Positions 51,679-59,730 of a DNA stretch of 59,730 nucleotides are shown one piece after another (position 1 is the first letter of the stretch; each line of letters begins with the position of its first letter). A program made the position numbers and the translations under genes. Origin of the DNA: a virus. The notes below the pieces were generated by a model. It saw only the letters and a list, made by a program, of their open reading frames with translations, did no database searches and had not been told where the DNA came from. Location of the stretch: the IMG/VR virus record IMGVR_UViG_3300024520_000076, positions 1-59,730 of that record. One strand, given 5' to 3'.

Positions 51679-53448
51679 CTAAGAGAGCGGCTGATTGCCT
51701 AACACATTTGATAGCTGTTTGATAGACCTCCTGCGCCTTGATCCCTGTACCTTGCCTCCTGTATCAAGAGGGGCTACAGCTACCAGTCCGTGACGTTGTC
51801 TTGCGACATCCAAACAGATGAAGGCAGCATCAGCTAAGTCAGGTGATTTTCCTAGTCTAGCTTTATAATCTGGCTTAGCTTCCAGCTTCATCCTAAGAGT
51901 AGATCCCTTAACCATATCATACTGACGGCCTACAACTTCCTGCGCTAACTCATTATCAATACCATATAGCTGTTTTGTCCTACAGAGTTCCTTGCCCACG
52001 AACCAGAGTTCAGTGACCCTGTTGACGTAGAGTTCATGTCCGACAAGTTTACTATTAGAGCTAACTCTTTTATCAGAAGCCTTACCACCAAATGAAACAC
52101 GAAGTATCTCATCCCCAAACTCAGCCGCAAGTATATCAGCCAAAGGGCTACCAGCGCCTGTTGAGTCTATTCCTAAATCTACGGGCTCTATTTTCCTTTT
52201 CTCGCACTCCTCCTTTATCTGCCGAACAATCTGGTACGAGCGGGGGATCGCTTTGTTGGTGGCATCGTCAGTGAGGGATATGGCTTCATCCAGTTGGCAA
52301 ACAAACTGACCAGAAGTATCATAACCAACAAAGCCAGTATAAAGAATAGTTCTATCTCCTCCGTTGGTAAAGGCGGGGTCACAACCAGCGATGGCTTTAG
52401 GCGTTCCCTGCCACTCAATCTTGCCCATAGCTCCTGACTTAACCAGTTCTGCGTCTGTATAAACACCGTCAGCCTCATCCGCATCAAAGAATACGGCGCG
52501 TACCATTCGGTAATAACCACGGCTTTCCTGCCCTAAAAGGGCTTTATCCTCATCAAGCTTCTCCTGTGTTGGTAACCAAGGGTATATAGTCCTCCCTGCT
52601 AAGATATTAGGTGAGTACTCACCATCATATTTTTTATAAAGACCACCCCACTTCGTCTTCCAGCTATCTTCTGTGTTAGGATCGATGGAGTCCCATCCTT
52701 GGGCGGGTTCGCTCCATTCACCAAACGCATCCCATCTGGAAGCTGGATTAGATAACCCGACTAGACTGAAGGAAGGGTTCTTAGATAGGTTGGAAAGACC
52801 CGCCTGTAAGATAGCGGTAGACAATTCAGATAGCTCGTCTGCAATTAAGATGACGTTCTTCTGTTTGATACCTATAAACTTTCCTATAGCTTCTCTTGTC
52901 TTGCTGCGCTCTGCTGCAATCAAACTAAGGCCAGCTTTTTCTATGAGTGTTCCGTTCTCATTTATATAAGCGACATTACCAATTGAATCCCGAATCTTGA
53001 ACGGCGCTCCATCCAAGACAGTAAGCAAACTGATCACTGAACCCCATATTCTTTTTCGTGCTTCGCGTAACGTGGTTGATGTAAGCAGAACTAAAGTGTC
53101 TTTCGGAGCAGCCAACCAATTCAGGATTCCCCATGCGGCCATCGTATGTGATTTACCTGATGAGGCAGCTCCTCCTATGGAAACATATTTGTTTTTTATT
53201 ACTGCCTGAATCATACTCTCTGCCCAAGGATGTTTTACCATTAAGGGTTCAGGGAGGTCAGCGTTATTCCAAAGCTCGTCGCACAACCTCCAGAAATAAT
53301 ATTCTCTGGCTTGGTCGCTTTCATGGTTAGATAAACCGTATAGCAACCCCGTTATAGTGTTAGTTGCCTTTATTGTTTGTCCTCCTACGTCCATCTTAGA
53401 TGTGTTAGCATCTATTCGTGGTTCATAAATACGTAATGTTTGAGTCAT
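51679..53448 (-). CDS. terL: Terminase large subunit
   Basis: A 589-aa packaging motor. Walker A GGAASSGKSHT at 92-102, Walker B VILIADE at 199-205, and coupling motif VGLSNP at about 230. The C-terminal RNase H-like nuclease has Asp357 in AGCDPAF, Asp428 in LGIDSTG and a late Asp in SPDLADAAF. It powers DNA translocation into the prohead and cuts concatemers. The small subunit is encoded divergently 31 bases upstream, which is unusual. Confidence 0.92.
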   Translation of the reverse strand: MTQTLRIYEPRIDANTSKMDVGGQTIKATNTITGLLYGLSNHESDQAREYYFWRLCDELWNNADLPEPLMVKHPWAESMIQAVIKNKYVSIGGAASSGKSHTMAAWGILNWLAAPKDTLVLLTSTTLREARKRIWGSVISLLTVLDGAPFKIRDSIGNVAYINENGTLIEKAGLSLIAAERSKTREAIGKFIGIKQKNVILIADELSELSTAILQAGLSNLSKNPSFSLVGLSNPASRWDAFGEWSEPAQGWDSIDPNTEDSWKTKWGGLYKKYDGEYSPNILAGRTIYPWLPTQEKLDEDKALLGQESRGYYRMVRAVFFDADEADGVYTDAELVKSGAMGKIEWQGTPKAIAGCDPAFTNGGDRTILYTGFVGYDTSGQFVCQLDEAISLTDDATNKAIPRSYQIVRQIKEECEKRKIEPVDLGIDSTGAGSPLADILAAEFGDEILRVSFGGKASDKRVSSNSKLVGHELYVNRVTELWFVGKELCRTKQLYGIDNELAQEVVGRQYDMVKGSTLRMKLEAKPDYKARLGKSPDLADAAFICLDVARQRHGLVAVAPLDTGGKVQGSRRRRSIKQLSNVLGNQPLS

Positions 53449-53469
53449 TTTATTTGAAATCTATATAAT
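53440..53469 (+). promoter_or_regulatory. Possible promoter in the 31-base divergent gap
   Basis: TTGAGT (53440-53445), 18-base spacer, TATAAT (53464-53469) on the + strand. The -35 is inside the large terminase gene. The predicted start lies only a few bases before ATG 53480, so the mRNA would have almost no leader. Confidence 0.4.
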
Positions 53470-53479
53470 ATTATAGTAT

Positions 53480-54121
53480 ATGTTAGTTGCTTTGGCACAA
53501 AAATCTAAAAAATCTAAGTTGCTTAAACATGCACTTGAAATGTATGAGCAGCAATACAAGCTTGTTACTATAGCTAAGGAGCTTGGGATTAATACATCTA
53601 CACTTCGTAGATGGTTAAGGGATGCAGGGGCTCAACCTAAGATAGACCCGCACGGAAGTAATCCTTCTTTGGACGACGACGAACCTGAAGAAGAGGAGTC
53701 CAAAGACCCGTTACAAAAAACTCTGGATGATAACCTTGAGGGTAAAACCGACGAAGCTATTAGGGTTGCTAGGATGGAAGCAAGAGTAGAAGAGGATAAA
53801 AACCTGATGGACGTGGCTCAATCACAATCGACCCCGTCAGATAAGTACCAGTCTTACATGGCTGCTTCTGCTATAAAAATACTACGGGACAGTATAAAGA
53901 ATTTACGTGGGCCGCGTACGGTGAGAGAACTTTCTGAGCTAGACCAGTTAATAAGGAGGAATTTAGGTTTAAATGCTAAGACAGCAGGGGGCTCAGGGAA
54001 ACTACAGATTGATATAAGTATCTTAAACAACGCAAAGGCAGACCGTGGTAATGGGGCGGTTAAAATTGAAAAAGTAGATGAGGATAAAATAATCGATGTT
54101 GACCCAACCGAAGATGCCTGA
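53480..54121 (+). CDS. terS: Terminase small subunit candidate
   Basis: A 213-aa protein with an N-terminal helix-turn-helix (LVTIAKELGINTSTLRRWLRD), a long acidic linker, then helices including RTVRELSELDQLIRRNLGL and a beta-like tail. The order of DNA-binding domain, helical oligomer domain and tail is typical of small terminases, and it is adjacent to the large subunit though divergent. A transcriptional regulator is the alternative. Confidence 0.6.
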   Translation: MLVALAQKSKKSKLLKHALEMYEQQYKLVTIAKELGINTSTLRRWLRDAGAQPKIDPHGSNPSLDDDEPEEEESKDPLQKTLDDNLEGKTDEAIRVARMEARVEEDKNLMDVAQSQSTPSDKYQSYMAASAIKILRDSIKNLRGPRTVRELSELDQLIRRNLGLNAKTAGGSGKLQIDISILNNAKADRGNGAVKIEKVDEDKIIDVDPTEDA

Positions 54122-54368
54122 GACTAAAGAAGACCCCGAACACCCAATCCTCCTATTCAATGGATTGGAAGATGCCTACATAGGCACAGCGGAACAATAT
54201 GGCAGACCCCCTGTCGCTTGCTACTCTAAACGGATGACGGTAGACATCCTACAAAAGAATTACGACCTAACAAAACAACAAGCTTTCGAGAGATATGAAT
54301 ATGAATACCTACAAACTACTTTTGGGGAAGGGACACCATGTTTCTTAGACGATCTCTTCCAAGAGTGA
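54114..54368 (+). CDS. Small conserved phage protein, paralogue of the gene at 2580
   Basis: An 84-aa acidic protein: ILLFNGLEDAYIGTA, then RPPVACYS, then TKQQAFERYEYEYLQ and GEGTPCFLDD, in the same order as the 88-aa protein at 2580. ATG 54114 overlaps the previous stop by 8 bases. Function unknown. Confidence 0.75.
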   Translation: MPETKEDPEHPILLFNGLEDAYIGTAEQYGRPPVACYSKRMTVDILQKNYDLTKQQAFERYEYEYLQTTFGEGTPCFLDDLFQE

Positions 54369-54613
54369 TGTTCGAAGACAGGGAGGAGATTAATAATCCT
54401 ACTGTTATGATTCGAAAAGAGCTAGACGTGAAGGAGTTTATTTATATCTCCGAAAAACGTGTTGGGAAATTCTATCGAGTAGTCCCCAACTCAGCTAGAG
54501 AAGTTTTCTACATACAAATGTTACTTAAAAATGTGGATATGTTAGTTCCTCAAGAGGGGGACGGAATGTTAATATCAGCAAGGGCAGTCGAGAGTTGTGA
54601 TTATAGGAGTTGA
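54368..54613 (+). CDS. Unknown small protein
   Basis: An 81-aa protein starting at ATG 54368, coupled by a TGATG overlap. It has EFIYISEKRVGKFYRVVPNS and a helical FYIQMLLKNVDM. The end overlaps the next gene by 17 bases. Function unknown. Confidence 0.55.
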   Translation: MFEDREEINNPTVMIRKELDVKEFIYISEKRVGKFYRVVPNSAREVFYIQMLLKNVDMLVPQEGDGMLISARAVESCDYRS

Positions 54614-55103
54614 TAACGGACTTAACGGAGGGTTGGTCGCCATCTCAAAAGAGACGGGAGCAGTTATTGAAAAGACTGTGATGCCCACACTGCATCGATG
54701 TAAGAAGAACGAAGTGGACACTAGGGCGGTATACGAATGGGTTACGTCTTTAGAATCTGAGTTTATCTTTGCCGTCGAAGAACCCTTGCGCCATGCGAAG
54801 TCTTCCCAAGCTGTGCGTTCAATGGGGATATCATTTGGTAAACTGTTAGGGTTGGCTGAAAGTAGGCAATGGGAGTCCCGTTGTGTTCAAGTCAGGAACT
54901 GGCAACGCTCGATGTTAGGAAGCCTACTGCAATCTCACGACACAAAAAAAGCGGCGTTGATCAAAGCTACCGTACTTGTTCCAGAAGAATGCTGGCAAAA
55001 GAGCAAAAGAGCATCTAAACCCCATGACGGGATGATTGACGCTTTCCTAATAGCCCGCTATATACGCAGGGAATTTACCTTCGTAAAGGGTTTTTCAGAG
55101 TAA
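54597..55103 (+). CDS. RuvC-like Holliday junction resolvase
   Basis: A 168-aa protein starting with GTG 54597. RNase H-fold active-site residues are visible: Asp6 in MIIGVDNG, Glu61/62 in FAVEEP, Asp144 and Asp148 in KPHDGMIDAFLIARY. It probably cuts four-way DNA branches formed in replication so that genomes can be packaged. It lies in the replication block. Confidence 0.8.
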   Translation: MIIGVDNGLNGGLVAISKETGAVIEKTVMPTLHRCKKNEVDTRAVYEWVTSLESEFIFAVEEPLRHAKSSQAVRSMGISFGKLLGLAESRQWESRCVQVRNWQRSMLGSLLQSHDTKKAALIKATVLVPEECWQKSKRASKPHDGMIDAFLIARYIRREFTFVKGFSE

Positions 55104-55116
55104 GTTAAAATTTTTA

Positions 55117-55131
55117 TTGACCTTTGGTCAA
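55117..55131. promoter_or_regulatory. Perfect 6-6 palindrome upstream of the helicase
   Basis: TTGACC TTT GGTCAA, symmetric. Its left half is also a consensus-like -35. It sits 20 bases before ATG 55151. It may be an operator. Confidence 0.45.
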
Positions 55132-55150
55132 GGTCTTTTACTTTGGAGGA

Positions 55151-56446
55151 ATGAAAGAATTATTCCCCGCACAAGCTGATGTGTGTGACTTTTTTGAAGC
55201 GAAGCTAAAGAACAATATATGTACACTGGACTCTAGCTCTGTTGGTACAGGTAAAACTGTAGTCGCCTCCCACCTAGCACTACGTCTTAAAAGACCTGTT
55301 GCCGTCCTTTGCCCCAAATCCGTTATCCCTGCATGGGAACGTGAGCTGGAAGAGGTCGGGATAACTCCTGTGTTTGTCCTCAACTACGAGAAGATAAGAA
55401 CAGGTAACACTCCACACATGACTAAAAGGGGAAAGAAAATTATGAATTGGCATGTGCCAAAGAATACCCTTTTCTTTATTGACGAGATCCATAAATGCAA
55501 AGGGCCGTACACGCAGAATGCACAGCTTATAATAAGCTTAATTAAACAGAAATTTTGCATACATGGCATGTCGGCAACAGCTTCGGAAGACCCTACAGAG
55601 ATGAGGGCGCTTGGGTATATGCTAAATCTACACAGCCTAGCAAAATCCGAAGGTGAATTACATAACTGGTTCCGTTGGATGAAGGCTCACGGTTGCTATC
55701 AGGACGAATGGAATGGTTGGCATTTACGGAAGAAGAATAAACTAGAAAAGATCAAAGAAAGAATCTACGGAGTGGTGGGGGCGAAGCTAACTGTAACTGA
55801 CTTTCCAGAATCTTTTAGGAACAATAGAGTGTTCACCGAACCAATGCAGTTTGGTGACTCCGCAAAGATCATAGCTATTTATAAAAAGTTAGGGCTTACT
55901 CCACAGATTATAAAAGACTTAATAGAAAATGGGACTGTCGATGGGAGTGACCATGTGATTGTTAACATTCTAAGGGCGCGGCAACTAACGGAAGCCTTGA
56001 AAGTTCCTGACTTAGTCACGTATGCGCAAGACCTAGAAGAACAGGGTAACTCTGTAGTGCTGTTCGTTAACTTCAGGGATACAGTTGACGCTCTATGTAA
56101 GCAGTTGGAGTGCCAACCCATTGAAGGGGGGCAGACGATTGAGGAAAGGCAGAAGGTGGTCGATGACTTCCAGAGTGACAAGACACACATAGTCGTTGCC
56201 AACATTGCGGCGGGTGGCACTGGGCTCTCATTACATGATTGTAATGGAGACAGGCCAAGAGTTAGTTTGATATGCCCTTCGTTCAATGCTAAAGACTACC
56301 TCCAAACTTTAGGGCGCATCCACAGAAACGGAGCTAAGTCCGATGCGCTTCAAAAAGTTTTGGTCACATCAGGGTCTATCGAAGAGAACGTCATAGACTC
56401 AATTGAAAGGAAAGTTAACAACATGATAGAATTACATGGAGCGTGA
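55151..56446 (+). CDS. SNF2-type superfamily 2 helicase
   Basis: A 431-aa ATPase. Motif I GTGKT near residue 32-36, motif II DEIH near 110, motif III SAT after it, and the C-terminal GRIHRNGAKS (motif VI) with NIAAGGTGLSLH before it. It resembles compact phage SNF2/DEAD-type DNA translocases and may unwind or remodel branched DNA. ATG 55151 sits right behind GGAGG; a TTG at 55124 would add nine residues. The stop overlaps the next gene by 11 bases. Confidence 0.85.
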   Translation: MKELFPAQADVCDFFEAKLKNNICTLDSSSVGTGKTVVASHLALRLKRPVAVLCPKSVIPAWERELEEVGITPVFVLNYEKIRTGNTPHMTKRGKKIMNWHVPKNTLFFIDEIHKCKGPYTQNAQLIISLIKQKFCIHGMSATASEDPTEMRALGYMLNLHSLAKSEGELHNWFRWMKAHGCYQDEWNGWHLRKKNKLEKIKERIYGVVGAKLTVTDFPESFRNNRVFTEPMQFGDSAKIIAIYKKLGLTPQIIKDLIENGTVDGSDHVIVNILRARQLTEALKVPDLVTYAQDLEEQGNSVVLFVNFRDTVDALCKQLECQPIEGGQTIEERQKVVDDFQSDKTHIVVANIAAGGTGLSLHDCNGDRPRVSLICPSFNAKDYLQTLGRIHRNGAKSDALQKVLVTSGSIEENVIDSIERKVNNMIELHGA

Positions 56447-57002
56447 AAATAAAATAATTGCAAAGCATATCCCCCAAGATCTTTTAGCTATTGTTAGATA
56501 TGAAAATGGTGTCTTGTTTTACACCGTGAATAGAGGCCCGAAGAAAGCAGGAGACGTTGCGGGTGGTCTATATAGCCCCTCAAAAGGTAGTACTAAAAGG
56601 GGAAGGAGAACAAGATGGAGATTAAAATTTAAAGGTAAGGAGTACTATAGAGCAAGAGTTGTGTGGTCTTTATTCAACGGAGACGCAGAAAAAATGCTCG
56701 ATCATATAAATAATAATACTTTAGATGATAGAATAGAAAATTTAAGGGAGTGTACCAACGGCCAAAACCAAGCAAATCGTAAGGAGACAAAAAGCAAAAC
56801 AGGAGTAAAAGGACTACGGCGGCAAAAGTTTAAAAGGAGGGACGGCTCCTACCATGTAGTATATGTTGGAGTAGTGGACCATAACGGTAGACGACACTGT
56901 ACGCCTAGATCTCCTGATACAGAAGAAGGAAAAGCAAAAGCTGTGGCCGCACTCAGAATGTTAAGGGCCTCATTGCACAAAGAATTTACACATCATGGAT
57001 AA
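56436..57002 (+). CDS. HNH homing endonuclease with AP2-like C-terminus
   Basis: A 188-aa protein. Residues 68-105 carry the HNH core (YYRARVVWSLFNG then LDHINNNTLDDRIENLRE, His90 and the Asn of ENLR). Residues about 125-180 resemble an AP2 DNA-binding domain (TGVKGLRRQKFKRRDGSYHV). This is the usual homing endonuclease layout, and such genes are often mobile. It overlaps both neighbours slightly, so it appears settled in the operon. Confidence 0.8.
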   Translation: MERENKIIAKHIPQDLLAIVRYENGVLFYTVNRGPKKAGDVAGGLYSPSKGSTKRGRRTRWRLKFKGKEYYRARVVWSLFNGDAEKMLDHINNNTLDDRIENLRECTNGQNQANRKETKSKTGVKGLRRQKFKRRDGSYHVVYVGVVDHNGRRHCTPRSPDTEEGKAKAVAALRMLRASLHKEFTHHG

Positions 57003-58113
57003 TCAACCCGATCACGGAAGTAGAGGACACGCAGACTTTAGTCCATCAAGTCTTAAATATGTAGCTGGCTGTTCTGGCTACGAAGGTAGGTCAGGCACAA
57101 ACGCCGCCGCTGAGAAAGGAACACGGATACACGAAGCCCTAGAGGTACGTGACCCCTCTGCCCTGCACGATGAAGACGAAGTACTGATTTATGAAGCAAT
57201 AGTCGAGCAGGAGGAAAAATACATAAAGGACTTTGCCAAAGGAGAATCCTACGTAGAGGAGAATGAGATCCTTTTGGATGTAGACTTAGACAATACAGCT
57301 ACGTGGGGAACTTGTGACAGGCTTATAACTTTTGGTAATAGAGCCATACTAGCTGATTATAAAACAGGGGTCAGTGTAATTGACGAACCAAAAAAGAATT
57401 GGCAAGCTAAAGCCTACACAGTAGGGGCGTTCCAGAGATATCCTGAACTAGAGGAGATTACATTTGTGTTTTATATCCCTGTGAGGAAAGAAGTGTTGGA
57501 AGGAACTTTCTCAAGGGATGAGCTACCTATCTTAATTAAACAACTTGCTGACGTTATCCGTAACGGAGAGAAGATCCGACCGCAGTGGGATGGAGGTTCC
57601 CCCGAGCCAGAGAGCCTTTCTCCTACAGTTAACTGTAGGTTCTGCAAGCACGAAGGATACTGCCCATCATTGGGAGGACTAGCCGAAGAGATTGTTCAAA
57701 GGATATCAGGGGACTCACTACCTAAAGAAGACTTAAACGACCCACAAGACCCTAAAACTGTAGAGCATCTATATGTGGTAGCGAAGGTAATGGAGAACTG
57801 GGCGAAGAGGATAAAGGAGAAGGCGGTAACGATGGCTAAAGAAGGGGTCGAATTCGATACACTGAAGCTGAAGTCTATGGGAGCTACCCGTAAGTGCACG
57901 GATAATTTGAAACTCGTGGAAATAGCTAAAGAGCATGACCTCAGTGAAGAGGACTTAATTAATTTGATTACTATACCCCTGAAGAAAGTAGCTAATGCTG
58001 TGGGGGATATGGCTCCTAAAGGAGAAAAAGGAGAAAGATCAAGATCTTTTCTTGACGCTGTTGAAATCAATGGCATCATAGAAACGTCAGAAGAGAGGTT
58101 TACCCTTTCTTAA
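56995..58113 (+). CDS. Cas4/RecB-like PD-(D/E)xK nuclease, DUF2800-like
   Basis: A 372-aa protein with the RecB/Cas4 nuclease core: His46 in KGTRIHE, Asp108 in WGTCDRLI, Asp121 and Lys123 in LADYKTG. Four Cys residues (26, 214, 217, 223) are placed as in the iron-sulphur cluster of Cas4 and AddB-type nucleases. Probably a DNA exonuclease for recombination or end processing. It overlaps the HNH gene. Confidence 0.8.
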   Translation: MDNQPDHGSRGHADFSPSSLKYVAGCSGYEGRSGTNAAAEKGTRIHEALEVRDPSALHDEDEVLIYEAIVEQEEKYIKDFAKGESYVEENEILLDVDLDNTATWGTCDRLITFGNRAILADYKTGVSVIDEPKKNWQAKAYTVGAFQRYPELEEITFVFYIPVRKEVLEGTFSRDELPILIKQLADVIRNGEKIRPQWDGGSPEPESLSPTVNCRFCKHEGYCPSLGGLAEEIVQRISGDSLPKEDLNDPQDPKTVEHLYVVAKVMENWAKRIKEKAVTMAKEGVEFDTLKLKSMGATRKCTDNLKLVEIAKEHDLSEEDLINLITIPLKKVANAVGDMAPKGEKGERSRSFLDAVEINGIIETSEERFTLS

Positions 58114-58149
58114 ACTAAAATAATAAAAATAAAAATAAAAATAAGACTA

Positions 58150-58806
58150 ATGCCAAAGACAAAAATAGTAGAAGTAAATAAAGAAGAACTAGCGGCCCCA
58201 AGTGCGCCGCCAAGACTAGCGATATCCGCAGAGGACATCGAAATTCCAAGACTCAATGTAATTCAAGGGTCATCGGAAATTGAAGGAGATGAGGGAGCCC
58301 TTGTCATTAATAGAACACACACCATTATGCCGACAGGAGGGTCACTAGTTGTTATCCCCATAACGGCACAAAAAGGATGGGCTGAAAATGTCCCGTTTGG
58401 TTCTAACGATATAGCTAGAATAGCTAATACACCCGAAGAGAAGTTATCAATCGAAGAGGATTCCCAATATGGGACAATCGAGTTTGCTGATATCACGGTG
58501 CTGATTCCCGAACCAGAAGGTGTCGGAGAAGATGTAGCGGATGCATTCCCATTTCCTATTGGGGAGACTACTTATGCGATGGGCAAACTGCACGTAAGGA
58601 AAGCCGCTTACAGGAATACATTCAAAAGACTTGGACTCTTCCAAGCTATGAATCCTGACTCTCCTTTGTGTAAGAACCACTGGAAGTTCCAAGCTGACCA
58701 AGTGACAGCTAATAGGAATAGCTGGTACATCCCACAGATAACTCCAACAAAAGCGGAGACTGATCAGGATGTTATCGACTTCGTATCAAGAATCTTACCT
58801 TCATAA
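58150..58806 (+). CDS. Putative ssDNA-binding-type replication protein
   Basis: A 218-aa acidic protein that starts with a Pro-rich tail, then IPRLNVIQGSSEIEGDEGAL, SLVVIPITAQKGWAENV and an alpha-beta core, ending DVIDFVSRILPS. The pattern and position between the nuclease and polymerase fit a phage single-strand DNA-binding or recombination accessory family. No decisive motif. Confidence 0.5.
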   Translation: MPKTKIVEVNKEELAAPSAPPRLAISAEDIEIPRLNVIQGSSEIEGDEGALVINRTHTIMPTGGSLVVIPITAQKGWAENVPFGSNDIARIANTPEEKLSIEEDSQYGTIEFADITVLIPEPEGVGEDVADAFPFPIGETTYAMGKLHVRKAAYRNTFKRLGLFQAMNPDSPLCKNHWKFQADQVTANRNSWYIPQITPTKAETDQDVIDFVSRILPS

Positions 58807-58808
58807 TT

Positions 58809-59012
58809 ATGAGCGAAGAAATAAGCATAGAAGATAAGATAGCGATTCTCCAAAAAGAATTGCTAGAAGTAGACAAAATCAGAGATGAAATTGGAACTAA
58901 GATAGAAGAACTCCAAGGAGCTGACGCTAAAATGGGAACACTAACTGAGGCGTTCATAACGCATATACATGCACTGGAAAAACATCAGGAAGCCCAACCT
59001 GAACTTATATAA
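58809..59012 (+). CDS. Small coiled-coil protein
   Basis: A 67-aa acidic helical protein (IAILQKELLEVDKIRDEIGT; LQGADAKMGTLTEAFITHI). It lies two bases after the previous stop and may be an accessory of the replication proteins. Function unknown. Confidence 0.55.
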   Translation: MSEEISIEDKIAILQKELLEVDKIRDEIGTKIEELQGADAKMGTLTEAFITHIHALEKHQEAQPELI

Positions 59013-59132
59013 AAATTGTAGGTTGTGCTTCGTTTCACAGCCTACCTGATCCCGTGGGGGGATCAGAGAGGGAATGGCCCGTCTATGTGTTCTATCTTTC
59101 TACACGTAGGCGGGCCGACTCACGATTAAATT
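59013..59132 (+). promoter_or_regulatory. Three-hairpin leader ahead of DNA polymerase
   Basis: Hairpin 1: TAGGTTGTG (59019-59027) with CACAGCCTA (59036-59044), one U-G pair. Hairpin 2: CTGATCCC (59046-59053) with GGGATCAG (59059-59066), 8 bp. Hairpin 3: GGCCCGTCTATGTGT (59076-59090) with ACACGTAGGCGGGCC (59102-59116), 15 bp with two U-G pairs. The start codon follows 16 bases later. The U-G pairs fit + strand RNA, so this is likely an RNA-level control element. Confidence 0.6.
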
Positions 59133-59730
59133 ATGGATACAATTGCAATAGACTTTGAAAGTTACTACGACAGAGAATGCTCAATAAAAGTATTAGGGCT
59201 CCTTGGTTATTTTTCTCATCACGCCTTTGATGCTTATAGAGTAAGTGCCGTAGGTGACGAAGGGACTAACTTTGTAGGTTGTCCTAAGACTGAGTTCGAC
59301 TGGTCAACCATAGAAGGTAAACTGGTAGTAGCTCATAACGCACAATTTGATGAGACGCTTTACCTGTATGGCGTAGATAAAAAGTGGTGGCCTTATTATA
59401 AGTACGACCAATGGATGTGTACAGCGGATCTAGCCGCTTTTTGTGGGCTACCTAGGTCACTAAAAGGGGCTACAACCACTTTGTACGACTTAGAAGTGGA
59501 TAAATCCACACGGGATAATATGTCGGGTAAGCGCTGGGAGGATATGTCCAAAGAGTTTCAAAAAGAAGTAGACGAGTACGCGCTGAAAGATTCCGAATTA
59601 TGTTTAAAGCTGTGGCAGGATCTAGAAGGAGACTGGCCCGAGCATGAAAGGCAGATCAGTTTAACAAACAGAAGGTGTGTCCAACGTGGAATCCCCATAG
59701 ATACGAAACTCCTCCTCGAACAACAGAAAG
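59133..59730 (+). CDS. DNA polymerase, family A, N-terminal exonuclease part (cut by window edge)
   Basis: ATG 59133 begins a family A polymerase with a 3'-5' proofreading exonuclease. Exo I is AIDFESYY (Asp7, Glu9), Exo II VVAHNAQFDE (Asn69, Asp73), Exo III EYALKDSE (Tyr149, Asp153). After the exonuclease it enters RRCVQRGIPIDTKLLLEQQK, the usual linker to the polymerase domain, and the window ends. The frame continues in phase into base 1. It is the last + strand gene of the replication block at this end. Confidence 0.9.
   Translation, partial: MDTIAIDFESYYDRECSIKVLGLLGYFSHHAFDAYRVSAVGDEGTNFVGCPKTEFDWSTIEGKLVVAHNAQFDETLYLYGVDKKWWPYYKYDQWMCTADLAAFCGLPRSLKGATTTLYDLEVDKSTRDNMSGKRWEDMSKEFQKEVDEYALKDSELCLKLWQDLEGDWPEHERQISLTNRRCVQRGIPIDTKLLLEQQK

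Noticed and set aside
1-59730. Window as a complete circular genome
   Set aside because: There is no terminal overlap, and the joined polymerase would lack its catalytic middle, so completeness cannot be claimed.

Overview
The window is most of the genome of a tailed, probably short-tailed (podovirus-like) and strictly lytic bacteriophage. It has a portal, coat protein, scaffold-like protein, both terminase subunits, lysis genes, a giant ejection-type protein and its own replication genes. I see no integrase, no lysogeny repressor and no phage RNA polymerase. The host cannot be named. Most start codons sit behind A/T-rich leaders without a Shine-Dalgarno sequence, a style known from Bacteroidota and some other aquatic bacteria, although a few genes (starts at 4964, 31195, 36684) do have one.

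The family A DNA polymerase gene is cut by both window ends. Its C-terminal part is at 1-398 and its N-terminal exonuclease part at 59133-59730. The two pieces are in phase across the join, but the middle of the polymerase (motifs A and B) is in neither, so roughly 1 kb seems to be missing between the ends.

Layout: (1) + strand 53480-59730 continuing into 1-2846: small terminase, RuvC-like resolvase, SNF2-type helicase, HNH endonuclease, Cas4/RecB-like nuclease, a putative ssDNA-binding-type protein, DNA polymerase and primase-helicase. (2) - strand 25385 down to 2840: portal, scaffold-like protein, major capsid protein, a run of virion and tail proteins, a 1979-aa receptor-binding fibre, then a tightly overlapped lysis cassette (two holin-like proteins, a spanin-like pair, an amidase endolysin). 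(3) About 1.7 kb without genes, 25386-27096, packed with strong inverted repeats, including an interleaved pair that would form a pseudoknot. (4) + strand 27097-37860: about 28 small, mostly unknown genes in three blocks, each behind a structured or repeat-rich leader; this looks like the early or host-takeover region. It includes a DUF932-type protein and a stand-alone DnaA domain IV-like protein. (5) - strand 53448 down to 37857: large terminase, two internal virion-type proteins (one with an annexin-like repeat) and a 3564-aa polyvalent-type protein with zincin-like, DUF4326-like, SLOG-like and possible ADP-ribosyltransferase-like regions.

How the parts fit together: the early genes probably act on the host. 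The replication module copies the DNA, with the nucleases and resolvase processing branches. The terminases package it into the capsid, and the three large proteins beside the terminase are good candidates for contents ejected into the cell. The most unusual parts are the structured noncoding locus, the matching structured leaders ahead of later gene blocks, the annexin-like repeat, and the giant multi-enzyme virion protein.
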